A DNA stretch of 64,000 bases. Source: a virus. Shown in pieces: positions 52,031 through 60,709 of this stretch (positions within the stretch are counted from its first letter, which is position 1; each line of letters starts with the position of its first letter). The notes below the pieces were generated by a model. It ran no database searches and was not told the origin of the DNA. It saw only the letters and a program-made list of their open reading frames with translations. The translations under genes were made by a program, and so were the position numbers. The DNA lies in IMG/VR virus record IMGVR_UViG_3300042731_009106, positions 1-64,000 of that record. One strand, given 5' to 3'.

Positions 52031-52675
52031 ATGAAAAGAACAGATATAATTAATTTACTTGCAAACAAAATTAGCGCAAAATCTTATCTAGAAATAGGGG
52101 TTAGAATACATTCTGAGAATTTTGATAAAATTAAAATACCACACAAGGTGGGGGTTGATCCTGATACTGAAAAAGCCTGTGATCGTGACGCAACATATAA
52201 AATTACATCAGATGAATATTTTCAATTTAATTACGAAAAATTTGATTTAATTTTTATTGACGGACTGCATGAAGAAGAACAGGTTGAACGTGATATACTA
52301 AACTCACTTGATCGTTTAAATGAAGGTGGTTATATAGTATGTCACGACATGAATCCTATTATTTACGAACGTCAATTACCTAACAACGATCCCAAATTTC
52401 TCGAATATTCACTGCGAGAAGAAGCAAAAGGCAATCCTCAGTATGGTTTTTGGAATGGTGATTGTTGGAAAGCATTTGTAAAATTAAAGATTTATCGTGA
52501 TGATTTGATAATGAAAACAGTTGATACTGATTTTGGGGTTGGTATCATCCAAAAAGGGTCTCAAAAAACATTAGATTTAGAATTTAAAAATTTAAACTAT
52601 GAAGGCCTAGAAAAAAACAGGAAAGAATGGTTAAATTTAATTTCTGTAGAAGAGTTTAAATTACATTACTCATGA
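52031..52675 (+). CDS. SAM-dependent methyltransferase, copy 1
   Basis: 214 residues. 'AKSYLEIGVRI' (motif I), 'KVGVDPDTEKAC' (acidic ribose-binding end), 'FDLIFIDGLHEEEQVERDIL' (~73-92) and 'LNEGGYIVCHDMNP' (~97-110) match class I methyltransferases of the Methyltransf_24 / macrocin O-methyltransferase type. It is close to the gene at 55441 across its full length. Probably methylates a sugar hydroxyl. Confidence 0.8.
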   Translation: MKRTDIINLLANKISAKSYLEIGVRIHSENFDKIKIPHKVGVDPDTEKACDRDATYKITSDEYFQFNYEKFDLIFIDGLHEEEQVERDILNSLDRLNEGGYIVCHDMNPIIYERQLPNNDPKFLEYSLREEAKGNPQYGFWNGDCWKAFVKLKIYRDDLIMKTVDTDFGVGIIQKGSQKTLDLEFKNLNYEGLEKNRKEWLNLISVEEFKLHYS

Positions 52676-53280
52676 TATATAAAAATTACAAGAGCTTACT
52701 GGAGGACATTCAGTCTAAAAATTACAAAAGAATTATAGTCAGCGGACCTCAACGCTCAGGAACTACGTTTTTATCTCAAGTATTATCTGAAGATTTAGGT
52801 TTTGTTAAAAAAGATCAAAATTTTAATGAAGTAGGTCACATTTCTAATTTAATTAAATTTCCCGTACCTTATGTAGCTCAAGCTCCCCATCTTTCTTGGG
52901 AGCTTCATCATATTGATATACCTGAAACTTTTGTAATATTTTGTACCAGAAATTGCAATGATGTTATAGATTCTGCGCGAAAAAAATTATCCCTTACCAA
53001 CGATAGAACAAAAAACTGGAATAATTCTCATTTCGGTAATATTGGTGAACTTATACGTTTAAAGACATATATAAAACAAAAACAAGTTCCCGATTACTAT
53101 AGTGATGTTCATAGTTGTTATATAAAAAATAATCTTTGGTTATCCTACCAATACGTCAACATGAAAGTCGACCACGGAACAATGCCTTATGAATGCTTAA
53201 AAGATCACCCAAAGTTTATTAGTGATAAAAAAATAAGATCTAAAATTGGGCCTGAAGATATTGTGCCTCATGAAGAATAG
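52672..53280 (+). CDS. Sulfotransferase-like protein
   Basis: 202 residues. 'KRIIVSGPQRSGTTFLSQVL' (~18-37) is the 5'-phosphosulfate-binding loop with the canonical Arg-Ser-Gly-Thr-Thr. 'FVIFCTRNCNDVIDSARKKL' (~85-104) fits the Arg-Asn-x-x-(D) 3'-phosphate motif. It would sulfate a glycan using PAPS. It overlaps the methyltransferase by 4 bases. Confidence 0.75.
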   Translation: MIYKNYKSLLEDIQSKNYKRIIVSGPQRSGTTFLSQVLSEDLGFVKKDQNFNEVGHISNLIKFPVPYVAQAPHLSWELHHIDIPETFVIFCTRNCNDVIDSARKKLSLTNDRTKNWNNSHFGNIGELIRLKTYIKQKQVPDYYSDVHSCYIKNNLWLSYQYVNMKVDHGTMPYECLKDHPKFISDKKIRSKIGPEDIVPHEE

Positions 53281-53291
53281 TTTTTTAATTC

Positions 53292-54227
53292 ATGAACAAA
53301 AGCATTATAGTGACAGGGGGCTTGGGTTTTATAGGGAGCAACTTCATCAAGCATATTTTTAATAAGTATGACTACCATATTTACAATGTTGATGTCAAAA
53401 CATATGCAGCAAACTACAACAATATCAGCGAAGAAATCAATCGATCAGGCAGATACAGCCTATCAATTTGTGACATCAATGACACAGGTCGACTTCGAAA
53501 TTTAATTCAAAAGAATAATATAAATTATATTGTTAATTTTGCTGCTGAAAGTCATGTTGATAATAGTATAAATGATTCAACTCCTTTTGTACAAACCAAC
53601 ATAAATGGAACACACTCCTTATTAAGCTTGCTTCACGATTGCCCTAGCATCGAGAGATACCTTCAAGTATCCACAGACGAGGTATATGGCAGTTTAACTG
53701 AAGAAGATGATGCTTTTACTGAAAACACCCCATTGCAAGCAAATAGCCCTTATTCCGCAAGCAAAGCAAGTGCAGATTTATTGTGCCGTAGTTTTTATGA
53801 GACTTTCGACTATCCTATTTTAATTACTCGTTGTTCAAACAATTACGGGCCAAATCAACACGAAGAAAAATTAATTCCACTAATGATTAAAAATGCCAAA
53901 GCAGACAAAAAACTTCCTGTCTATGGTGATGGCAGAAACATTCGTGACTGGATTCATGTCTCAGATCATTGCTCTGGCATCGATGCGGTTTTACATGGTG
54001 GAAAAATTGGTGAAGTTTATAATATTGGCGGAAAAAATGAAGTGCGCAATATTGATATTGTTAAAACTATTCTAAAACTACTAAGCAAAGACGAAATTCA
54101 AATAGAATTTGTAAAAGATAGATTAGGTCACGATTGGCGTTATGCAATTGATAATACTAAAATTCAAAACGAATTAAATTGGTTTCCTAGTGTAAATTTT
54201 AAGGACGGATTAAAAGAATTATTATGA
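53292..54227 (+). CDS. rmlB: dTDP-glucose 4,6-dehydratase-like SDR (RmlB type)
   Basis: 311 residues. 'IIVTGGLGFIGSNFIKHIFN' (Rossmann), 'NVDVKTYAANYNNI', 'NFAAESHVDNSI', 'QVSTDEVYGSL' (Thr-Asp-Glu active site) and 'SPYSASKASADLLCRSF' (Tyr and Lys) are diagnostic of RmlB; 'RDWIHVSDHC' and 'YNIGGKNEVRNIDIV' complete the pattern. It makes a 4-keto-6-deoxyglucose nucleotide for deoxysugar synthesis. No RmlA, C or D is seen here, so these would come from the host or lie outside the window. Confidence 0.88.
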   Translation: MNKSIIVTGGLGFIGSNFIKHIFNKYDYHIYNVDVKTYAANYNNISEEINRSGRYSLSICDINDTGRLRNLIQKNNINYIVNFAAESHVDNSINDSTPFVQTNINGTHSLLSLLHDCPSIERYLQVSTDEVYGSLTEEDDAFTENTPLQANSPYSASKASADLLCRSFYETFDYPILITRCSNNYGPNQHEEKLIPLMIKNAKADKKLPVYGDGRNIRDWIHVSDHCSGIDAVLHGGKIGEVYNIGGKNEVRNIDIVKTILKLLSKDEIQIEFVKDRLGHDWRYAIDNTKIQNELNWFPSVNFKDGLKELL

Positions 54228-54673
54228 ACAAAGAAATAGTAGGATTTACAGCAGGGAATTTTGATTTATTGCATCCGGGTTATATTTATACTTTCGAGGA
54301 AGCGAAACGACATTGTGATCGTTTTTTAGTTTTCTTGCAACGAGATCCAAGTGCCACAAGGTTTACAAAATACAAACCCGTAATACCTTACTATGAAAGA
54401 TATAAAACCCTCATGGCTATAAAATATATTGACGAAGTATATATGTACCAGACAGAAGAAGAGTTGGTTGATTTAATTAAATTCTGGAAACCTGACATTC
54501 GCATACTGGGAGAAGATTACATTGGTAAAAGTTTTACAGGAGATGACCTCCCACCAAAAGTTATATATACTACTCGTTCGCATGAATGGTCAACCACTCG
54601 AATCAAAGATTTAATTACCCAACAAACCATAAAACAGAACCCTAAAATTCTAGAAGATAAATCCAATGGTTAG
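54224..54673 (+). CDS. TagD-like nucleotidyltransferase (cytidylyltransferase)
   Basis: 149 residues. 'VGFTAGNFDLLHPGYIYTFE' (~4-23) is the HxGH-type site, here in 'LLHPGYI' form with a Tyr for the second His. 'RYKTLMAIKYIDEVYMYQTE' (~63-82), 'PDIRILGEDYIGKSF' (~93-107) and 'STTRIKDLI' (~125-133) complete the glycerol-3-phosphate/ethanolamine cytidylyltransferase-like fold. It probably makes a CDP- or similarly activated alditol or sugar. The missing second His could reduce activity. It overlaps both neighbours by 4-8 bases. Confidence 0.75.
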   Translation: MNKEIVGFTAGNFDLLHPGYIYTFEEAKRHCDRFLVFLQRDPSATRFTKYKPVIPYYERYKTLMAIKYIDEVYMYQTEEELVDLIKFWKPDIRILGEDYIGKSFTGDDLPPKVIYTTRSHEWSTTRIKDLITQQTIKQNPKILEDKSNG

Positions 54674-55448
54674 AAAAATTTTCACATATTTTCACGACTT
54701 TAAAAATTGTGATAAAGAAAGAAAGCTAGTTGATTTTTGGCTTAAAAACTGGAAATCAAATGACTTTGATGCCGCTGTCCTATCTTTAGATGATGCTAAA
54801 GCTCATCCTTTTTTTGATGAGTTTAATGAAAAAATGACAGAAATAACTTCAACTATCCTCCACCAACCTCTCAGTCCATACGGTTGGTCTTGTTGGCATA
54901 GGTGGTTATCTTATGCTGCTCTCCCTATTGATGATTGTGTAATTGTTTGTGATTATGATATCTTAAATAGCTCTTTATGGTATCCCGGCAGAAAACTTTC
55001 AGACAAATTACACTTCATGGATTCCGACTGTCCTTGTGTATCCAGTGGAACCCCCAAACAGTTTGACAAATTAATTCGTGGCTTTATCGATCTACCTCTA
55101 AATAACATAGACTTTATAAAGTCTAGAAAAAAGTTATACCCACATTTTCATGATCAGGAATTTTTTAATTCTTTTTGTAAAGATATCGCTAACCCAGATT
55201 CATTCCAAGATGTTTTGACTGAGTATGACTTACTTCTTACTCGTAACACTCAAGAAGATGTTAGTCCATTTCGCTTTCAATCAAGTAAGCCTTTATGTTA
55301 TCATATTTCACACCAAAACACTCAGATGATCTTTAAATTAAACCTTAAAGAGTTCACCAGTCTAGACATTCAAGACTTAAGGTTAGAGCTTTTTAAACTA
55401 GCTAGCTCATCATACGATAACTTCAAGGAGGTCACAAGCTATGCATAG
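54666..55448 (+). CDS. GT-A glycosyltransferase, paralogue of 48693 C-terminal domain
   Basis: 260 residues. 'RKIFTYFHDFKNCDKERKLV', 'FWLKNWKSNDFDAAVLSLDD', 'WHRWLSYAALPIDDCVIVCD' followed by 'YDILNSS' (DxD) align by eye with the last ~250 residues of the 1107-residue protein. A family name is not certain. Its last 8 bases overlap the start of the methyltransferase at 55441, which is itself a paralogue of the gene after 48693. Confidence 0.6.
   Translation: MVRKIFTYFHDFKNCDKERKLVDFWLKNWKSNDFDAAVLSLDDAKAHPFFDEFNEKMTEITSTILHQPLSPYGWSCWHRWLSYAALPIDDCVIVCDYDILNSSLWYPGRKLSDKLHFMDSDCPCVSSGTPKQFDKLIRGFIDLPLNNIDFIKSRKKLYPHFHDQEFFNSFCKDIANPDSFQDVLTEYDLLLTRNTQEDVSPFRFQSSKPLCYHISHQNTQMIFKLNLKEFTSLDIQDLRLELFKLASSSYDNFKEVTSYA
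55425..55432 (+). promoter_or_regulatory. Perfect Shine-Dalgarno sequence before 55441
   Basis: AAGGAGGT lies 8 bases before the ATG at 55441, inside the last codons of the preceding gene. It is the only strong Shine-Dalgarno sequence seen in the glycan island and may aid translation coupling. Confidence 0.6.
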
Positions 55449-56082
55449 AACAGAAGTGATTAATATTTTAGCGGAAAAAATTAACGCAAAAACATATTTA
55501 GAAATTGGAGTAAGAGACCACAAAGACAATTTTAACGACGTAAATATTGAATCTAAAATTTCAGTTGATATCGAGATAGAGCCTTATGACAGAGAGCCTG
55601 ATTTCATAATGACATCAGATTCTTTTTTTGAGCAAAACGACAAGAATTTTGATTTAATTTTTGTTGATGGTTTACATGAGTCAAAACAATTAGAGAGTGA
55701 TATTTTAAACTCTATTGAAATTCTAAACGAAGGAGGTTATGTTGTTTGCCATGACACAAATCCTACTGTCTACGAAAGGCAGCTTACTCATTTTGATAAA
55801 GAAAGAATAGTTTATGTTCACAGGGAAAAACTTAAAGGCAACCCTCAATATGGTCTTTGGAACGGAGACATCTGGAAATCTATCGTGAGACTTAGATCTA
55901 GTAGAGATGATCTTAATTTCTTTACAGTTGATACAGATTTTGGAATGACTGCTATAAGTAAGGGTTTTCAAGAAAAATTAAACACCAAAGAGTCTGAGCT
56001 TAAATATAAAAATTTACAAAAAAATAGAAAAGAATGGTTAAATTTAATTTCAATTGATGAATTTAAATCTTTATTCAAATGA
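55441..56082 (+). CDS. SAM-dependent methyltransferase, copy 2
   Basis: 213 residues, close to the gene at 52031: 'AKTYLEIGVRD', 'FDLIFVDGLHESKQLESDIL', 'LNEGGYVVCHDTNPTVYERQ' and 'GNPQYGLWNGDIWKS' each match the other copy. Both end in 'KNRKEWLNLIS' followed by a similar tail. Same Methyltransf_24-like class. Starts after a strong Shine-Dalgarno sequence. Confidence 0.8.
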   Translation: MHRTEVINILAEKINAKTYLEIGVRDHKDNFNDVNIESKISVDIEIEPYDREPDFIMTSDSFFEQNDKNFDLIFVDGLHESKQLESDILNSIEILNEGGYVVCHDTNPTVYERQLTHFDKERIVYVHREKLKGNPQYGLWNGDIWKSIVRLRSSRDDLNFFTVDTDFGMTAISKGFQEKLNTKESELKYKNLQKNRKEWLNLISIDEFKSLFK

Positions 56083-56735
56083 GTAGTGCAAAAAAAATAT
56101 GGATGTGTTGGTTTCAGGGCGAAGACAGTAATACAGTTCCACCATTAAACAAGAAATGCATATCGCTCTGGAAACAATTAAATCCAGAACATGAAGTAAA
56201 CATTCTTAATATAGACACCATTAAAGATTATGTTCCAGAATTTTTTGAAATTATTGAAAATTCTCCCAATAGAAGCTGGGCCGCAAAATCAGATCTCTTG
56301 AGGATTCTTTTGCTCTCCAAGTATGGAGGGGTTTGGGCTGATGCAAGTGTTTACCCAGTTATGCCATTGAATGAATTCTATAACTTAATAGTAAATCACA
56401 CTAAGTTTTTTACTTATAGATTTATGCCTAGAGGAAGTTACGATAATCGCAAAAAATGCGAAACAGTAAGTTGGTTTTTGTGTGCAGATGAACCTCAATT
56501 ATATTTAATAGAAAAATGGAAAGAAGCATTTGTTAATAATTTTAAAACAATGAGGCATTGGCCATATTTTACATTTCACGAAACCTTAACAGAGCTATAC
56601 GACACAGATCCCACCATCAAAACACTACTAAATGACATGATTCAAATTGATGAAAAGATTCCTCACTCCGCTCAACATGGATGGCATAGCAAAAAGCCTT
56701 CTTTTGTTTACAAAAGACCTCATATCTCAATATAA
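56079..56735 (+). CDS. GT32-like capsular polysaccharide glycosyltransferase
   Basis: 218 residues. 'KKIWMCWFQGEDSNTVPPLN', 'CISLWKQLNPEHEVNILN', 'SWAAKSDLLRILLLSKYGG' and 'VWADASVYPVMPLNEF' (~80-100; the Asp-x-Ser version of DxD) follow the Gly_transf_sug / Caps_synth family, whose members build capsules. The 4-base ATGA overlap couples it to the methyltransferase upstream. Confidence 0.8.
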   Translation: MSSAKKIWMCWFQGEDSNTVPPLNKKCISLWKQLNPEHEVNILNIDTIKDYVPEFFEIIENSPNRSWAAKSDLLRILLLSKYGGVWADASVYPVMPLNEFYNLIVNHTKFFTYRFMPRGSYDNRKKCETVSWFLCADEPQLYLIEKWKEAFVNNFKTMRHWPYFTFHETLTELYDTDPTIKTLLNDMIQIDEKIPHSAQHGWHSKKPSFVYKRPHISI

Positions 56736-56736
56736 A

Positions 56737-57507
56737 ATGAAAAAATTAGCATACATATACTTTGGGCAAGTTAAGAATTACAATCGCATTCAACATGATC
56801 AATTTTCTACAAATGTTTTACCCGGCTTAAAAAACTTTGATGTAGATTTTTTCTTAACTACTACGCCCGCTGAAAAATATGTTAGCCCAAGACAAGGGGA
56901 AGACGGAGTAATTAACTACAAAAGCATAAACAATTTTATTAACTTTAAAAAAATTTACTACGATGATATTTTATCAAAGCAAAAAGAATTCGAAGATTTT
57001 GCCAACAGTTTATTAAAAAAATTTAGGTTTAGAGCTTGGAGAAACTTTTCTCTTCCTAGTACTATTAACTCTTTAAAGCAGATTTATTCTTTAAACTATT
57101 TCTACGATCAATTTAAAGACATAGCCACAGAATATGAATATTTTATCGTAGCTAGGTCAGATTTATTTTTCTTAACAAAACTTTCTTTACCTCAACTCAA
57201 TTCCCATAACATCTATCTTCCAGACTGGGGTCATTATAAAGATGGTTGTAACGATAGATATGCTGTAATTACGAGTTTAGATATTTTAAAAATTTATTGT
57301 TGCAGGTACAATTTTTTAAGAAACAATCCAGAGCCATATCATGCAGAAAGTTATTTAAGAAAATGTTTAAAAAGAAACGGTGTAAAATTCAAACAGTTCA
57401 AAAAATTTAAATTCAGATTACTAAGATCATGTAATCATGTATCTACTGAGGGTGGTGGATGTCCAGACAAAGCATTAACAAAAAAGTTTTATAACATCAA
57501 TTTATAA
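56737..57507 (+). CDS. Glycosyltransferase-like protein
   Basis: 256 residues from the ATG at 56737, one base after the previous stop. An upstream in-frame ATG at 56647 would overlap the previous gene by 89 bases and adds a tail with no similarity, so it is rejected. 'KKLAYIYFGQVKNYNRIQHD', 'EYFIVARSDLFFLTKLSLPQ' and 'GCNDRYAVITSLDILKIY' match the second domain of the protein at 42011. Probably a glycosyltransferase; family unnamed. Confidence 0.55.
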   Translation: MKKLAYIYFGQVKNYNRIQHDQFSTNVLPGLKNFDVDFFLTTTPAEKYVSPRQGEDGVINYKSINNFINFKKIYYDDILSKQKEFEDFANSLLKKFRFRAWRNFSLPSTINSLKQIYSLNYFYDQFKDIATEYEYFIVARSDLFFLTKLSLPQLNSHNIYLPDWGHYKDGCNDRYAVITSLDILKIYCCRYNFLRNNPEPYHAESYLRKCLKRNGVKFKQFKKFKFRLLRSCNHVSTEGGGCPDKALTKKFYNINL

Positions 57508-57512
57508 TAATA

Positions 57513-57529
57513 GTGTAAATTTGCATTAA
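57513..57529 (+). promoter_or_regulatory. GTGTAA motif before 57530
   Basis: GTGTAAATT begins at 57513, 17 bases before the ATG at 57530, in the 22-base gap that breaks the otherwise overlapping glycan genes. Confidence 0.45.
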
Positions 57530-58105
57530 ATGATAAACTATAAACATAAATTTATTTTTGTGCATATACCTAGAACTGGAGGAACCAGTTTGGAAAAGCA
57601 ATTTAATTATAATGGAGACAGGGATGGAAGAAAACATTTATCTTTCAATCAGTATAGTAAGCTCTTAAATGGTTTGAGCTTTCGTGATTATTTTAAATTT
57701 ACATTCATTAGAAATCCTTGGGACATTATGATATCAAACTACCTAGATGCCGGCTGGTATTCTAGCTCAAAGCCCGGTAGGGGAGGTCAAATAGGCTACC
57801 ATTCACGTAAAAGTTTAAAGTATTTTTTAGAGCATTATAAGCCAGCCAAGCACGAGCATGGAGATGCATTATTAGATTTTTTTAGCCCTGAAGAAGTTGA
57901 TTTTATAGGTAGATTTGAAAATCGTAGCAATGATTTACAATTTATATCTAGCAAGATAGGTTTAAAACTAGACTCTTCAGTTGTGCAGCGAAAAAATTCA
58001 CATAAAAAACATTATACTAAATACTACAACCAAGAAACTCGTGATATGGTTGCTAATAGATATTCAAAAGATATCAATACTTTTGGTTACAAATTTGGAG
58101 ATTAA
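57530..58105 (+). CDS. Sulfotransferase (Sulfotransfer_2 type)
   Basis: 191 residues. 'KFIFVHIPRTGGTSLEKQF' (~7-25) is the 5'-phosphosulfate loop (His-Ile-Pro-(K/R)-Thr-Gly-Gly-Thr-Ser), and 'FKFTFIRNPWDIMISNYL' (~62-79) carries the Arg-Asn-Pro-Trp-Asp 3'-phosphate motif. A 'VDFIGRFENRSNDLQFI' segment follows as usual. These enzymes put sulfate on carbohydrate hydroxyls. The next gene is a second member of the same family. Confidence 0.9.
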   Translation: MINYKHKFIFVHIPRTGGTSLEKQFNYNGDRDGRKHLSFNQYSKLLNGLSFRDYFKFTFIRNPWDIMISNYLDAGWYSSSKPGRGGQIGYHSRKSLKYFLEHYKPAKHEHGDALLDFFSPEEVDFIGRFENRSNDLQFISSKIGLKLDSSVVQRKNSHKKHYTKYYNQETRDMVANRYSKDINTFGYKFGD

Positions 58106-58109
58106 ATAA

Positions 58110-58757
58110 ATGGTATTTTCTTATATCAGAAAGTATATATTTGTAGCTGTGCCAAAGACTGGGAGCACTTCTATCACAAAATCGCTTGGAGACTTTGGTT
58201 CAACAAAGCTAGCAAGATTATATAGATTAGAAAAAGTTCCACAAGGAAGATGTAGTGGATTTTTATCCACATCTGACAATCATATTAGTGCCGCAGAATT
58301 ACAACACAACCTTGGGGATGCCTATCAAAAATATTTCACGTTTTCTTTTGTGAGAAATCCTTGGGACAGGTTTCTTGCAAATTATTTTTATATGAAAAAC
58401 ACCCCAAAACACCCAAGGCATAAAGATGCGAATTTATTTAAAAGTTTTGACCATTATGTTGACCACAGCTACAACAAGTTCACTAAGGGCAGAACTCCAA
58501 CCCAACAATCAGAATTTTTATGTAATGAATCAGGTGAAATTATAGTTGATTTTGTTGGTAAGCTAGAATCAATCAACCGAGATTTTAGGTTTGTTACAAA
58601 AAAAATAAATCTAAGAAATAGAATTGTTGATGTCTACAATAAAGGCAGACATAAGCATTACACAAAATGCTATAACGATGAATTAATTACTTTAGTTGGT
58701 GAAATGTTTGAACAAGATATAAAATTATTTAATTATAATTTTAATAATGAAGATTGA
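58110..58757 (+). CDS. Sulfotransferase (Sulfotransfer_2 type), second copy
   Basis: 215 residues. 'YIFVAVPKTGSTSITKSLGD' (~9-28), 'FTFSFVRNPWDRFLANYFYM' (~75-94) and 'DFVGKLESINRDFRFVTKKI' (~149-168) are the family hallmarks. It differs enough from the preceding gene to suggest a different acceptor position. Overlaps the next start by 11 bases. Confidence 0.88.
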   Translation: MVFSYIRKYIFVAVPKTGSTSITKSLGDFGSTKLARLYRLEKVPQGRCSGFLSTSDNHISAAELQHNLGDAYQKYFTFSFVRNPWDRFLANYFYMKNTPKHPRHKDANLFKSFDHYVDHSYNKFTKGRTPTQQSEFLCNESGEIIVDFVGKLESINRDFRFVTKKINLRNRIVDVYNKGRHKHYTKCYNDELITLVGEMFEQDIKLFNYNFNNED

Positions 58758-59715
58758 GAGCATTGAAGACATTTTAAATTTCAGATTTAATAAAGCTTTC
58801 CTGCGTCCTACTTGGTGGGAACAAGATGGATCTAGTGAAAATTTTACAGAATTTAATGACATAGACTTCTTAGAACATCACCCCTTGGCATACGATCACT
58901 TTAAAATTATCATTGATTCATCAAGAACTAGATTTATAAACAACAGTAGATCCAATGATGTTTTTTGTGATACCCAATCTTTAAGAATCTTGCCTTCAAT
59001 TCTTAAATTTAAAAAAAGAAATTTCAATAACTTAGTTTGTGCTGGGGATGATACATTACTATCTCAGGCGATGCCTATATTAGAATCGGTACGCTCTTAC
59101 TTTAATCAAATATTTTTTGAGGGTAAAAACATAAATTGCGATTGGGTTAAGATTATCCCAATGGGAATGATTATGGCATATATGATTAGAAATGGAGGCA
59201 ACGACAACATCTTACCTCAGATCAATAAAGACAAAAAGAAAACTAAGCTTATTGCTGCTGCTTTCGGTAGTCGCTGGCCAGAATTATTAGACAAAATACC
59301 AGACAGGCAAAGCCTTCATAGATTATTAAATCCGCACAGAAGAACAATACGTAGGTTGCGCTTTCAAAATGAGTATGAAAAATTGCATTGCATTAAAGAT
59401 ATTTCCTGCGATCCTAAAGAATTTTATGAAAAACTTTGTGACTATAAATTCTTTGCATCGCCTCTGGGCAATGGAATTCAAACACCAAAAATTTGTGAAT
59501 GCATAATGTGTGAAACTGTTCCAGTTGTCACGAATCATGTGGCTCATGTAGAGTTAAAAAATCGTTACGATCTCCCACTCTTAATAGTGGATCAATGGAG
59601 CGACATTACCGCTGATTTTTTAAACGAACAATGGGAGCAAACTTACTCCAAAGTTAAATGGAGCAGGCAAAAATCTAAATTTTTAATAAAAAACTTTAAA
59701 AAATTACTAAAATAA
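58747..59715 (+). CDS. Exostosin-like GT-B glycosyltransferase
   Basis: 322 residues. 'FNNLVCAGDDTLLSQAMPIL' and 'TKLIAAAFGSRWPELLDKIP' lie in the N-terminal part; 'YKFFASPLGNGIQTPKICEC' with 'ETVPVVTNHVAHVELK' (~228-262) resembles the C-terminal donor site of GT47/exostosin-like enzymes ('SP.G.g....R..Ea...G..PV'). The Arg is replaced by Lys or Thr, so the family is approximate. It meets the opposing gene tail to tail with a 9-base overlap. Confidence 0.55.
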   Translation: MKIESIEDILNFRFNKAFLRPTWWEQDGSSENFTEFNDIDFLEHHPLAYDHFKIIIDSSRTRFINNSRSNDVFCDTQSLRILPSILKFKKRNFNNLVCAGDDTLLSQAMPILESVRSYFNQIFFEGKNINCDWVKIIPMGMIMAYMIRNGGNDNILPQINKDKKKTKLIAAAFGSRWPELLDKIPDRQSLHRLLNPHRRTIRRLRFQNEYEKLHCIKDISCDPKEFYEKLCDYKFFASPLGNGIQTPKICECIMCETVPVVTNHVAHVELKNRYDLPLLIVDQWSDITADFLNEQWEQTYSKVKWSRQKSKFLIKNFKKLLK

Positions 59716-60690
59716 TTTATTATATTCTTTGATTAGATAAAACATCATATCAATCATAGTTTTTTCGTTTAGATATTTATCTGCTAACTTGTTTGCATTT
59801 GCTACAATCTTTTTGCATTTACTTTGATTATATCGGGCCCAAAGTAAATTTATATTTAGATTTGAAAATGTAATATCACATGGAATGTAATGCTTCCATG
59901 GTTTCATCAATGGATAAAACCACTCAAATGATTCAGCTTCATGTTTTATCAATACTGAATTAGTAAATAGATGTGCCCTTAATCTTTCTGCCCAATCAGC
60001 ATTAGTTCCTACAGATATAATATATTTATATTTTTGTTGATCAGGAAAGTTTATAGGCTCTACAACCTTTAAGCCTCCAGTTGGCGAGATATTTTCTATT
60101 TTTGTAAACCCAACATCAAACATTTTATTTCTGGAAATTTCGTATAGTTTACCCCTAGTTAGTTCACTCCAATGCTTAGCTTTCTTTTTTCCGTACTGTC
60201 CATTTGCCCACGTTTGCTTACTAATCTTTCCCCTAAATACAGCTTTATTAATTTTATCCTCCCAATTTATGTTATGCTTAATAGTTTCTTTTATGTATTT
60301 ATCCCATCCTTTTATCGGTGTAGCACAGCCAGTCTCTAAACCTCTTTGGTTGCCCATTGGTATTGGTATATTGAATATGTTTTTGTGCTGAGGCCTAATT
60401 GCCGAAAACACTGGAAACTTAGCGCCATATGCATCATTTAATATTACAATAAACTTACAGTCAGGAACATTATATTTTTCACACACTTTATTAATTAAGT
60501 ATTTTACATCCTCATATCTATCATGTTTCTTAGATGGATCTGTAAAACTACATACATTATCTTTAATAGTTACTTTGGTCGCTATGGCCTGCATAAGATA
60601 ATTGTATTCTTTGTCTACAAAATTATTATTAAAATTTTTATTTTTAATGTCTTTAAATAGTTTTTTTGCTAAAGATTGTAATTTTCTCAT
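59707..60690 (-). CDS. GT90-family glycosyltransferase (CAP10-like)
   Basis: 327 residues from the ATG at 60690. A longer frame to 60783 would run through the opposing gene and its GTGTAA motif, and adds nothing similar to the family, so the shorter start is used. 'WEDKINKAVFRGKISKQTWA' (~150-169) and 'KYKYIISVGTNADWAERLRA' (~215-234), then 'LKPWKHYIPCDITFSNLN' and a helix ('KIVANANKLADKY'), are the CAP10/GT90 order. GT90 proteins add xylose or glucose in eukaryotes and modify LPS in bacteria. Confidence 0.8.
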   Translation of the reverse strand: MRKLQSLAKKLFKDIKNKNFNNNFVDKEYNYLMQAIATKVTIKDNVCSFTDPSKKHDRYEDVKYLINKVCEKYNVPDCKFIVILNDAYGAKFPVFSAIRPQHKNIFNIPIPMGNQRGLETGCATPIKGWDKYIKETIKHNINWEDKINKAVFRGKISKQTWANGQYGKKKAKHWSELTRGKLYEISRNKMFDVGFTKIENISPTGGLKVVEPINFPDQQKYKYIISVGTNADWAERLRAHLFTNSVLIKHEAESFEWFYPLMKPWKHYIPCDITFSNLNINLLWARYNQSKCKKIVANANKLADKYLNEKTMIDMMFYLIKEYNKLF

Positions 60691-60695
60691 TTTTA

Positions 60696-60709
60696 GTGTA
60701 ATATATAAT
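60696..60709 (+). promoter_or_regulatory. GTGTAA motif before 60710
   Basis: GTGTAATATATAAT begins at 60696, 14 bases before the ATG at 60710. It identifies the correct start of the small gene that follows. Confidence 0.55.

Noticed and set aside
56647-56736. Upstream start for the gene at 56737
   Set aside because: It would overlap the previous coding sequence by 89 bases; the ATG at 56737 follows the stop by one base, as is usual here.
60602-60709. N-terminal extension of the 73-residue gene
   Set aside because: The extension lies over the start of the GT90 gene, and GTGTAA is spaced correctly only for the ATG at 60710.
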